From assembly GCA_035500455.1 (NCBI GenBank), contig DATJXG010000125.1, positions 1-10,795 on the forward strand: a stretch of DNA of 10,795 bases, read 5' to 3'. The notes beneath the pieces are model-generated. The model saw only the letters and a list, made by a program, of their open reading frames with translations. It did not search any database and had not been told where the DNA came from. A program made the position numbers and the translations under genes. The stretch is from DATJXG01 sp035500455. GTDB taxonomy: Bacteria; Acidobacteriota; Terriglobia; Terriglobales; Acidobacteriaceae. Shown here piece by piece: positions 1 to 6,253 of this stretch. Numbering within the stretch: position 1 is the stretch's first letter; every line of letters begins with the position of its first letter.

Positions 1-277
1 TCACACCATCGCTGTCCACGATGATGTTGCGCGCCGTAGCCGGCACGGTGTTGGGCAGGTCCACGACCACACGCGCCGGCGACGCCAGGTCAGTGAGCTT
101 GGGCGCCACGGTCCCGCGAGTGGTGAGTTCCAGCGCGACACCATCGGATGCGGGTGCGACCCGCACCTGCAGCAGCGCGGCATGCTTCGCCGGTTCCGGC
201 GCGGCATTCTGCGTTTGGGCCGCGGCCAACATCCCCGCCGCCAGCAGGGTTAGAACAATTGCCAGTTGCTTTCGCAT
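1..277 (-). CDS. pilQ: Type IV pilus secretin PilQ, N-terminal part (runs off window)
   Basis: PilQ forms the outer-membrane secretin ring through which the type IV pilus leaves the cell. Only the first 92 codons are here; the frame is open to base 1. Residues 1-20 are a signal peptide: MRKQ, a hydrophobic run, then an alanine-rich end at about residue 20. After a short linker, residues from about 36 onward match the start of an AMIN domain (LLQVRV...GVALELTTRG...PARVVVDLPN), the peptidoglycan-binding module that precedes secretin domains in PilQ. The ATG at 277 has a GGGGAG ribosome site 7 bases upstream. It is the last gene of the pilMNOP run and lies 79 bases after pilP. The secretin domain is outside the window, so the name rests on AMIN plus position; an AMIN-containing amidase is the alternative but is unlikely here. 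Confidence 0.85.
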   Translation of the reverse strand, partial: MRKQLAIVLTLLAAGMLAAAQTQNAAPEPAKHAALLQVRVAPASDGVALELTTRGTVAPKLTDLASPARVVVDLPNTVPATARNIIVDSDGV

Positions 278-356
278 TTCGCTTCTCCCCAGGGGCTCAG
301 CCTGTGCTTGCCCTTGCTCGTGCTTGAATTCGGTGTTGCCCAGGTTCGTCCCGCCG

Positions 357-1052
357 TTAAACTGCGGGTGTAGTAATTTTCTTGGTGATGTCGCGCGTGA
401 ACGGTTTGCCCAGCTTGTCGTGGACCGTCTCGCGGAAGATGACCGAGTCGCCGGTGATCTTCACCACGTATCCGTTAAACACCGGATCGTTCTCGCGCAA
501 GAAGTAGGCCTTGTCGAGGGAGTTGACCACGACCGCGATCATTCCCGTATCCGCCCGGACCACGCCCTTCAGAACAATCTGGTCCACGGCCAGGCAGCGC
601 TTGCCGACGCTGCAACCCGAGCCCGCTAAAACCTGATTCACGACCGGGCTGAGAAAAGGATCGCGCCGTCCCTCGGCGCCAATGGGCTTGTTGCTCGCGC
701 TGGCCTCCTCCTGCGTGGCGCTGGCCTTGTTCTCCACCGAAACCTTTTCCTTCGGGGCCCGCTGCCTTCTGGCGACCGCGGCGTGGGCTTTGGGCCTGGC
801 TTCGGCGTTCTTCACCGCGACCTTGGGGGCAGGGGCGGCGTGAGGCAGAGCCTTGTGCACGGGACCGGCCTGGCTGGGGGCAGGCTTCTGGGCCGGACCT
901 TGCATCGAATTCAGGACAGCATTCGAGTCGTGGGCCTGCTTCTGCTGCAGGGCCTTCATAGTGTCGTGCGTGTTCTGAATGAGGTCTGGGTTCTGCGCCA
1001 GGGCAGTCCCCCACGCCATTCCGAAAACCACGATTGCAATGGTCAATTTCAT
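357..1052 (-). CDS. pilP: Type IV pilus assembly protein PilP
   Basis: PilP links the PilN/PilO inner-membrane pair to the PilQ secretin in the periplasm. The 231-residue product has a signal peptide (residues 1-20, MKLTIAIVVF...ALAQ). A long Ala/Pro/Lys-rich disordered region follows (about 45-125), then a compact C-terminal beta domain from about 128. That domain opens with the GRRDPFLSP motif typical of PilP and continues with VDQIVLKGVV and the FLRENDPVFNGYVVKI strands. There is no lipobox cysteine at the end of the signal sequence, although classical PilP is a lipoprotein. C147 and C153 lie six residues apart and could form a disulfide. The start overlaps the pilO stop by ATGA and has AGGGGG just upstream, so translation is probably coupled. 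Sequence similarity is confined to the C-terminal domain. Confidence 0.9.
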   Translation of the reverse strand: MKLTIAIVVFGMAWGTALAQNPDLIQNTHDTMKALQQKQAHDSNAVLNSMQGPAQKPAPSQAGPVHKALPHAAPAPKVAVKNAEARPKAHAAVARRQRAPKEKVSVENKASATQEEASASNKPIGAEGRRDPFLSPVVNQVLAGSGCSVGKRCLAVDQIVLKGVVRADTGMIAVVVNSLDKAYFLRENDPVFNGYVVKITGDSVIFRETVHDKLGKPFTRDITKKITTPAV

Positions 1053-1696
1053 ATTTTCCCCCTGGCGGCCGGCTGCCCGGGCCGGACGTCGGCGCTTGGA
1101 CCGGGATTGACGTCATGGCTGAAGAAGGTAGTGGCCACGCAAGTCGCCACCACGCTCTCATTGGCCGCGTAATGATAGGTGTGCTTGGTCTTGGCTTCGT
1201 TGGGTTTGCGGGTGCTGGCTACCTGCAGCCCATTGACGTTCACGATGCGTTCCAGCTTGGCGATGCGGTCGAAGAAGTTCAGCATGGAATAGTAGGGCCC
1301 GTCCAACTCCACTTCGAAGGGCACTTCGCTGTAGAACTCCTTGGCCGATACCGGCAAGGCGCTGTAGCGGCGGACTTCAACCCCGGCCTTGACGGCTTCG
1401 GCGCTGAACATCTTCATGAAGCCATCGGTTTCCTTCTCATCGGGAACGATGCGGCGCTCGATTTCGAGCTGTTGCTTGAGGTTGAGCAACTGGCGCTCGA
1501 TCTCCGCCAACTTGGGCCGGTAGGCCTCCAGTTCCGCGTTCTCGCGCAACTTCGCGTCCAGGGCCACCTGCGAGGTCTGGTTGGCCTCGATCTGGCCCTT
1601 GAACACCAGGAAGTAAGCGACTCCGGTGAGCAAGGCGGCTCCCGCCAGCAAAACCAGCCATTGCTTGACTGCCGAAAGTTCGTTGAATTTATCCAT
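1049..1696 (-). CDS. pilO: Type IV pilus inner-membrane protein PilO
   Basis: PilO pairs with PilN in the inner membrane to form the alignment subcomplex of the type IV pilus. The 215-residue protein has a short cytoplasmic N-terminus, one membrane segment at about 13-32, and a charged coiled coil at about 36-82 (LRENAELEAYRPKLAEIERQ). The IVPDEKET element that usually closes the PilO coiled coil follows at 83-90. The periplasmic ferredoxin-like domain then runs to about 190 and includes FEVELDGPYYSMLNFFDRI, a PilO hallmark. The C-terminal 25 residues are Pro/Gly-rich and probably flexible. A GGAG ribosome site precedes the ATG, the gene starts 11 bases after the pilN stop, and it overlaps pilP by four bases. 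Length and topology are normal for the family. Confidence 0.93.
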   Translation of the reverse strand: MDKFNELSAVKQWLVLLAGAALLTGVAYFLVFKGQIEANQTSQVALDAKLRENAELEAYRPKLAEIERQLLNLKQQLEIERRIVPDEKETDGFMKMFSAEAVKAGVEVRRYSALPVSAKEFYSEVPFEVELDGPYYSMLNFFDRIAKLERIVNVNGLQVASTRKPNEAKTKHTYHYAANESVVATCVATTFFSHDVNPGPSADVRPGQPAARGKI

Positions 1697-1707
1697 AATC
1701 TCCGCCC

Positions 1708-2301
1708 CTAGGACTTGGCTTTCTCACAGGTCAAGGTGAACTGGAAAGCCTGTATGTCTTTGATGGTGTCGTCCTGAAAGGTCTCTTTGATCTCCACCGT
1801 CTTGAAATAGCCGGTGCGTTTGAGATTGCCGATCAGGTTGGCCACGGCATCGGTACTAAGAGCCATGCCCTGGATATCCACGTTGGGGCCCTGGTCCTTC
1901 ATGGTGTCGAGCCAGACGGCTTCGGTGTTGTTCACCGTATCGCCGATGGTGTTCAGCAGGTTCACCGGTCCCGCCTGGGCGGCGCGCAACTGGTCGATCA
2001 CGTCCACGCGGTGCTTGTAGTTATCGGCTTCGCGCTGGCGCTCCAGGTAACGGGCCTTGACATCGGCGAGGGCGCGATTCTCCTGCTCCGCCTTGACCAT
2101 TTTGGTGGCGATGTCCTGGCGCTGCTTGTCGAGCCAATACCAATATCCGGCGTTGACCACCAGGGCGACCACGACTATGAGCAGAATCTTTACCCGGGGC
2201 GAGCCGACATCTCCCATTTCCACAGTGGTCGCAGCAGCAGCAGCGGCGCCGGTGTGGCGGGCTTTCGGTTTGGTGGTTCCCAGCAGATTGATGCGGATCA
2301 T
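1708..2301 (-). CDS. pilN: Type IV pilus inner-membrane protein PilN
   Basis: PilN anchors cytoplasmic PilM to the inner membrane and heterodimerises with PilO. The protein (197 residues) opens with MIRINLL, the conserved tail that docks into the PilM groove. Between this tail and the membrane segment (about 37-57, VKILLIVVVALVVNAGYWYW) lies a linker with a run of six alanines at about 19-24; the cytoplasmic part looks somewhat longer than usual. A coiled coil (about 58-107) and a periplasmic ferredoxin-like domain follow, containing VWLDTMKDQG, VDIQGMALSTDAVANLI and FQFTLTCE, as in other PilN proteins (PF05137). The ATG overlaps the pilM stop by ATGA, so the two products that must bind each other are translationally coupled. 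The call is secure from motif, topology and gene order. Confidence 0.93.
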   Translation of the reverse strand: MIRINLLGTTKPKARHTGAAAAAATTVEMGDVGSPRVKILLIVVVALVVNAGYWYWLDKQRQDIATKMVKAEQENRALADVKARYLERQREADNYKHRVDVIDQLRAAQAGPVNLLNTIGDTVNNTEAVWLDTMKDQGPNVDIQGMALSTDAVANLIGNLKRTGYFKTVEIKETFQDDTIKDIQAFQFTLTCEKAKS

Positions 2302-3353
2302 AGGTCTTCAAAACTCCTTAGGGCCAGGCCCACCGCCACGGCGAGCTGGCCGGCATTCTGCTCGATCAACAAAGCTCCCACGCCTTCCGCCGGAGGGGCG
2401 ATGCGCTGGAAGGGATTGAACAACTCCACCGGCAAGGCAAACTCCTGGCGCAGGGCTTCCACCAGGCCGAAGACCTTGGAGGAGCCGCCGGCCAGGTAAA
2501 TCTTCTCGATGTGCTCTCCCGCCGCGCTGGCGCGGAAGAAGTCGAAGGTCTTCTGAATTTCCAGCACGATGATTTCCGTGACCTGCTGCAGAATCGGGGT
2601 CTTGGCATCCTCGCTGACCGTGCCCACTTTCTTGCCCAGCTTGAGCGACTCGGCATCGTCGAAGCTGAGGTCGAGTTCCTTCTGCAGGGAGTCGGTGTAC
2701 TGATGGCCGCCGACGCTGACGTCGCGGGGGAACAGCGGCGTAGTGCCCTTGACGATGTTGATGTTCATCACGCTGGCGCCCAGGTTGAGCAGAGCCACCA
2801 CCTGGTTGGGTGCGGGCTCATAGTTGTACTCGTAGCAGTTCTGCAGGGCGAGCGCGTCGATGTCCACGATGGTCGGACTCTTGCCGGCCATGGAGAGAAC
2901 GTTGGTGTAGTTGAGAATCTTGTCCTTCTTGACCGCGACCAGCAGCACGTCCATCTGCGGGTTGCCCACGTCTTCCGAGAGGATCTGGTAGTCCAGGTTC
3001 ACATCGCTGAGATCGAACGGGATGTGCTGGGTGGCTTCCTTTTGGATGGTCTCGGCCAGTTCGGCGTCGCTCATCGAAGGCAAGGAAATCTTCTTGACGA
3101 TCACCGAGTGCCCGCTGACTGCCGTGGCCACGCTCTTGCTCTTGATTTCATTTTCCAGGAAGAGCTTGGAGATGGCGCTGGAAACGGTGCCCGAGTCCAC
3201 GATCATCGAGTCCACGACGATATCCGGGGCCAGCGGCTCCAGCCCGAGGTGCGCGACTTCCAGGCCGTCCCGGGTTTTCTTCAGCTCCACCGCTTTGATG
3301 GAGGAGGAGCCTACATCCAGACCAACAATCGTTTTCGCTCCGAATCCAAACAT
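2298..3353 (-). CDS. pilM: Type IV pilus actin-like ATPase PilM
   Basis: PilM is a cytoplasmic actin/FtsA-fold protein that binds nucleotide and the PilN N-terminal tail, connecting the pilus motor side to the membrane complex. The 351-residue length is standard. The phosphate-1 motif is GLDVGSSSIKAVELK (11-25), the second phosphate loop is LLNLGASVMNINIV (188-201), and the adenosine motif is IYLAGGSSKV (285-294). KKISLPSM and HIPFDLSDVNLDYQIL are characteristic of the PilM family (PF11104). The ATG at 3353 has only a moderate AAAGGCGGG upstream, but the protein begins exactly where homologues do. It is separated from the HTH gene by 114 bases filled with GC-rich palindromes, so either read-through from the HTH promoter or an own promoter is possible. 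Confidence 0.96.
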   Translation of the reverse strand: MFGFGAKTIVGLDVGSSSIKAVELKKTRDGLEVAHLGLEPLAPDIVVDSMIVDSGTVSSAISKLFLENEIKSKSVATAVSGHSVIVKKISLPSMSDAELAETIQKEATQHIPFDLSDVNLDYQILSEDVGNPQMDVLLVAVKKDKILNYTNVLSMAGKSPTIVDIDALALQNCYEYNYEPAPNQVVALLNLGASVMNINIVKGTTPLFPRDVSVGGHQYTDSLQKELDLSFDDAESLKLGKKVGTVSEDAKTPILQQVTEIIVLEIQKTFDFFRASAAGEHIEKIYLAGGSSKVFGLVEALRQEFALPVELFNPFQRIAPPAEGVGALLIEQNAGQLAVAVGLALRSFEDL

Positions 3354-3369
3354 GTGTAGCCCGCCTTTA

Positions 3370-3391
3370 GTAGCGCCGGCATGATGCCGGC
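3370..3391 (+). repeat. GC-rich palindromic repeat, copy A
   Basis: This copy reads GTAGCGCCGGC, a five-base spacer ATGAT, then GCCGGC. It shares the 11-base head and the closing GCCGGC with the copies near 7213, 8254 and (inverted) 8315. The two GCCGGC blocks can pair. It sits between the HTH gene and pilM, just 17 bases upstream of the pilM start. Confidence 0.75.
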
Positions 3392-3408
3392 TGTTTTTGC
3401 TCGTGTGG

Positions 3409-3459
3409 CGCGGGCACGGTGGCCCGCGACTGTGTCCAGCAAAGCCGGCGCCCGCCGGC
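3409..3459. repeat. Two further GC-rich hairpins between the HTH gene and pilM
   Basis: CGCGGGC at 3409-3415 pairs with GCCCGCG at 3422-3428 around a six-base loop. GCCGGC at 3444-3449 and GCCGGC at 3454-3459 flank GCCC; this is a partial copy of the palindrome family lacking the GTAGC head. With copy A they fill most of the 114-base gap. No T-run follows on the minus strand, so a classical terminator is not supported. They could stabilise RNA or attenuate transcription between the two genes. Confidence 0.6.
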
Positions 3460-3467
3460 CTTATTCC

Positions 3468-3704
3468 TTACAGCTGTCCGGCGGCCTTAATCGCCGCTTT
3501 GGGCTTGCGCTTTCCCTTGACCTCCATCTGGCTGGACTTTTCTTCCATCCACTGATCGAGCCTCGATTTCTTGAAGCGCCAGCGGTTGCCCAGCTTGAAG
3601 GCAGGAATCTTCTGCTCACCCACGTACTTGTAGAGCGTGTCCGCACTCACTCCCAGGTACTGCGAAGCCTGGCGAATGTTCATCACTTCCCGCGAGTCGG
3701 CCAT
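3468..3704 (-). CDS. Small excisionase-type helix-turn-helix DNA-binding protein
   Basis: The 78-residue protein has a single HTH_17/MerR-like winged helix (excisionase-type DNA-binding domain) at about residues 9-57: MNIRQASQYLGVSADTLYKY, then KIPAFKLGNRWRFKKSRLDQWMEE. The IPAFKLGNRWRF wing is the diagnostic part. The tail from residue 61 is strongly basic (KGKRKPKAAIKAA) and may add non-specific DNA contact. I chose the ATG at 3704 because GGAGG lies 11 bases upstream and the sequence above it is a hairpin leader. The frame stays open upward to 3764 and an internal ATG exists at codon 8. No integrase or other phage gene is nearby, so this is more likely a local transcription factor than a recombination factor. 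Its position upstream of pilM and on the same strand suggests a role in pilus gene control, but that is inference. Confidence 0.85.
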   Translation of the reverse strand: MADSREVMNIRQASQYLGVSADTLYKYVGEQKIPAFKLGNRWRFKKSRLDQWMEEKSSQMEVKGKRKPKAAIKAAGQL

Positions 3705-3732
3705 AGTCTTGTGTTCCTCCCCACAGCATCGA

Positions 3733-3767
3733 GCCTTGCTGGGGGCCCCGCATTGCGGGGGCAAGGC
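3733..3767 (-). promoter_or_regulatory. Strong stem-loop in the leader of the HTH gene
   Basis: CCCCGC at 3746-3751 pairs with GCGGGG at 3755-3760 around a three-base loop. An outer stem pairs GCCTTGC (3733-3739) with GCAAGGC (3761-3767), with a one-sided bulge of six bases (TGGGGG, 3740-3745). That makes 13 pairs, nearly all GC, ending 29 bases before the HTH start codon. No T-run follows in the direction of the HTH gene. It could be a 5' leader structure that protects the mRNA or modulates translation, or a protein-binding site; no known riboswitch is recognised. Confidence 0.55.
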
Positions 3768-4343
3768 GAACTTGGGAGTTGTTTTACTTCGCCAATAAAA
3801 TTTCGTTTCGACTGATTCTTGGTGCTGTGAGCATATATCAACCGGGAAAGGCAGAGGCTCAAAGCGAATTTCCGCGTTTTGCGGGCTTTTTTGCGGTTTT
3901 CATGGAAATTACTTTGGGAACAGTTGCGGAATGGATCTATATGTTGTAGTAGAGCATGCTTGTATGTCTAGTAATGGGGTGCCCCGCCGAAGGTTGGCGC
4001 GTTTAGGACAAAACCATAACCAAAGTACTCTGACCGTGACGAAGGTCGTACGACGAGCGCGCAAGTAGCGGACTTTTCAAGGCCAGATTCGCCACAAAGG
4101 TACGACAAAGGCAAATTCCTGCCGTAGATTCCAGCGGATCTTAGCGGATTTGTTTTGCATTGGCCTTTGTTTTTGACTCGGAGTGAGCCTTTGGGTGAAC
4201 CGGAAGGTGTTTACTTCGTTTGTGTGATCTCTAACCGCGAAGAGGGCGCAAAAAACGCCACGAATGATAAATGTGGGGGGCGCTAGTAGAGCAATGAACG
4301 CAACATGGCTGGGGGTTCGGCGCTTTGGCTCGCTCCGCTCGCA

Positions 4344-4363
4344 GGACGGGACAAGCCCCGTCC
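4344..4363. repeat. GGACGGG/CCCGTCC hairpin repeat
   Basis: A seven-base perfect stem GGACGGG (4344-4350) and CCCGTCC (4357-4363) closes a six-base loop. It is preceded by CTCGCTCCGCTCGCA and followed by TTACAC. I recall similar GACGGG...CCCGTCC-TACAC units as dispersed repeats in acidobacterial genomes; within this window there is only one copy, so its repetitive nature cannot be shown here. Confidence 0.5.
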
Positions 4364-4603
4364 TTACACGGTCATAAATCTTGGACGCAGAGAGAGCGCG
4401 CTGACTTCGCCATGCCGGCCGGCCGCCGAAATCCTCATCCTTCCCATAAACAATTTTGATTGGACTTGCCGCTGCCCGACTCTTAGAGTTAACTTCTTGT
4501 CTCAGAGCGCTTGGTGTGTGTGGTCGGGTGACCCGGGCGTCTTAGGCGTGCGGAGGGCCGTGCTGGGCTTCACGGCGGCGGACCATCTGCGCACGAAGGA
4601 GAC

Positions 4604-4699
4604 ATGTGTACACCAGTAGGTCCGTCAAGCGCATATGTCAGCCATGCCTGCATCCGCGCCAATCCTCTCCATGCCCCCTTTCCTGAACTACCAGTTTGA
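4604..4699 (+). other. Possible 31-codon leader ORF overlapping the ATP-grasp start
   Basis: An ATG at 4604 directly follows the AAGGAG box (4596-4601), and its frame runs 31 codons to a TGA at 4697-4699, inside the ATP-grasp gene in another frame. A GTG at 4606 in the third frame would also end inside that gene, at 4686. The gap from AAGGAG to the ATG is only two bases, shorter than normal. The encoded peptide resembles nothing I know. It may be a leader that couples translation, or chance. Confidence 0.2.
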
Positions 4700-6119
4700 C
4701 CATGCGTATGACGAGATGTTTGAAAGCCCCGGCACGCCCCGGGCGCACTATCAGACTCTCTATCAGACGCTGCTGGAGTCGCCGCCGGACGATTTGCGGC
4801 GCATTCAGCAGGCGGCCGATCTTTCGTTCCTGCACGAAGGCATCACCTTCACGGTGTATGGAAACAAGGAAGGCACGGAGCGAATTTTTCCCAACGATCT
4901 GCTGCCGCGCATTATTCCCGGGCAGGAGTGGCGGCGCATCGAGCAGGGCCTCTCGCAGCGCATCAATGCGCTGAATCTTTTTCTGCACGACATTTATCAC
5001 GACGGCCACATTCTTTCCGATGGCATTGTGCCCCGCGACCTGGTGTACAGCTGCCGCCATTTCCGGCGCGAGATGCGGGGTTTGAGTATTCCGCGGGAGA
5101 TTGCGTACGTCACGGTCTGCGGCACCGACCTGATCCGCCTGCCTGACGGCGCCTTTGCGGTGCTGGAAGACAACCTGCGCGTCCCCAGCGGTGTGTCATA
5201 CATGCTGGCCAACCGCAAAGTTCTCAAGCGCGTTTTCCCCACGCTGTTTCACGATTACGGAGTTTGTTCGATCGAGCACTACGCGCAATCGCTGTTGGCA
5301 ACTTTGCGATCGCTGGCTCCTGCCAATTGCCGGGCGCGGCATGAACCTACCACCGTGCTGCTCACGCCGGGAGTATTCAACTCGGCCTATTTTGAGCACA
5401 CCTTCCTTGCCCAGCAAATGGGAATCGAACTGGTGGAGGGGCGCGATCTGCTGGTGCATGACAACGTGGTCTATATGCGCACTACCGCCGGGTTGCGGCG
5501 CGTGGATGTGATCTATCGGCGCGTGGACGATGATTTTCTCGATCCTCTGTGCTTCCGCCCGGACTCCAACCTGGGCGTGCCCGGGCTGTTCAACGCCTAC
5601 CGCGCAGGAAATGTGACCTTGGCCAACGCCATCGGAACCGGTGTGGCTGACGACAAAGCGATGTACGCCTATGTGCCCGCGATCATCCGCTACTACCTGG
5701 GCGAAGACGCGATTTTGCCGAACGTGGAGACGTATCTGCTGTCAGACGAAAAGCAACGGACTTATGTGCTGGAGAATCTGGGCGGCCTGGTCGTGAAAGC
5801 GGTGGGTGAATCCGGCGGATATGGAATGCTGATCGGGCCGCACAGCACGGCGCAGGAGAGAGACGAATTCCGTCGCCGCATACTTGCCGAGCCGCGCAAT
5901 TACATTGCTCAGCCCACGCTGGCGCTGTCACGCGCGCCATGTTTTCTCGATGGGGCGGTAGAAGCGCGGCACATCGACCTGCGTCCTTACATTTTGTATG
6001 GCGAGAATATTACGCTGGTGCCCGGCGGACTTACGCGCGTGGCGCTGCGCCGGGGATCGCTGGTGGTGAATTCCTCGCAGGGCGGGGGAAGTAAGGATAC
6101 CTGGGTGTTGCGGGAATGA
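4635..6119 (+). CDS. Circularly permuted ATP-grasp family protein
   Basis: The 494-residue product belongs to the circularly permuted ATP-grasp family (COG2308, formerly DUF404/DUF407). The fold is that of ATP-dependent carboxylate-amine ligases, but the substrate is not known. Family blocks in order are YDEMFESPGTPRAHY (25-39), FLHEGITFTVYG (65-76), VLEDNLRVPSGVSYM (176-190), GLRRVDVIYRRVDDDFLDPL (286-305), GNVTLANAIGTGVADDK (325-341), LVVKAVGESGGYGM (385-398, glycine-rich loop with the ATP-contacting lysine), ARHIDLRPYIL (444-454) and NSSQGGGSKDTWVL (479-492). Conservation begins near residue 19. The frame is closed by a TAG at 4617, so 4635 is the first ATG; its ribosome site is weak, while the best purine box (4596-4601) is 33 bases too far upstream. 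It leads a cluster with alpha-E and transglutaminase genes, its usual partners, and probably acts with them in the cytoplasm. Confidence 0.93.
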   Translation: MSAMPASAPILSMPPFLNYQFDHAYDEMFESPGTPRAHYQTLYQTLLESPPDDLRRIQQAADLSFLHEGITFTVYGNKEGTERIFPNDLLPRIIPGQEWRRIEQGLSQRINALNLFLHDIYHDGHILSDGIVPRDLVYSCRHFRREMRGLSIPREIAYVTVCGTDLIRLPDGAFAVLEDNLRVPSGVSYMLANRKVLKRVFPTLFHDYGVCSIEHYAQSLLATLRSLAPANCRARHEPTTVLLTPGVFNSAYFEHTFLAQQMGIELVEGRDLLVHDNVVYMRTTAGLRRVDVIYRRVDDDFLDPLCFRPDSNLGVPGLFNAYRAGNVTLANAIGTGVADDKAMYAYVPAIIRYYLGEDAILPNVETYLLSDEKQRTYVLENLGGLVVKAVGESGGYGMLIGPHSTAQERDEFRRRILAEPRNYIAQPTLALSRAPCFLDGAVEARHIDLRPYILYGENITLVPGGLTRVALRRGSLVVNSSQGGGSKDTWVLRE

Positions 6120-6221
6120 ATTTGTAAATTGGTAAGTGGGTAATTTGTAATTTAAAACCCAGCACTCACGCGGGTTGTGGGTTTCAATTCACAAATTACC
6201 CGATTACCAAATTACAAATTT
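6119..6221. repeat. Long AT-rich imperfect inverted repeat
   Basis: The left arm 6119-6160 and right arm 6180-6221 match in inverted orientation at about 36 of 42 positions, around a loop of roughly 19 bases. The arms are made of AATTTGTAA-like and GGTAA-like units and end in ACCC/GGGT next to the loop. The element begins at the stop codon of the ATP-grasp gene and fills most of the 134-base gap before the alpha-E gene. Its AT content contrasts sharply with both neighbours. It could be a small non-autonomous mobile element or a structured RNA spacer; it has no T-run typical of a terminator and no visible target duplication. Confidence 0.75.
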
Positions 6222-6253
6222 CATCCGCTCCCCGGATCAGTCTTTCGGACACT

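Larger units (their letters stand above)
3705..4634. other. Long divergent intergenic region without a convincing gene
   Basis: About 930 bases separate the leftward pil/HTH unit from the rightward ATP-grasp unit, so promoters for both must lie here. I could not fix either. A weak leftward candidate is TTGAGC (3862-3857) with TATATG (3837-3832), but its spacing of 19 is poor. Seen directly: the leader hairpin at 3733-3767; a short CCGC-GTTTT-GCGG hairpin followed by T6 at 3872-3892 with no gene ending into it; a 10-base palindrome GTCGTACGAC at 4045-4054; a 10-base near-tandem AGCGGATCTT/AGCGGATTTG at 4133-4152; ACAAAGGC (4105-4112) inverted as GCCTTTGT (4163-4170); the repeat hairpin at 4344-4363; and GCCGTG/CACGGC at 4557-4576. 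The frame open at 4305-4619 runs through the repeat hairpin and looks non-coding. Confidence 0.7.

Noticed and set aside
2511..3359. Plus-strand open frame of 282 codons opposite pilM
   Set aside because: Antisense of pilM; composition rich in Val, His and Asp as expected from reversed codons, with no motif.
3872..3892. CCGC-GTTTT-GCGG followed by T6, resembling a plus-strand terminator
   Set aside because: The stem is only four pairs and no plus-strand gene ends upstream; kept only as a remark on the intergenic region.
4305..4619. Open frame of 104 codons on the plus strand in the divergent region
   Set aside because: It runs through the GGACGGG/CCCGTCC repeat hairpin, has no ribosome site, and its translation is the kind of low-complexity product such repeats give. 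No family resemblance.
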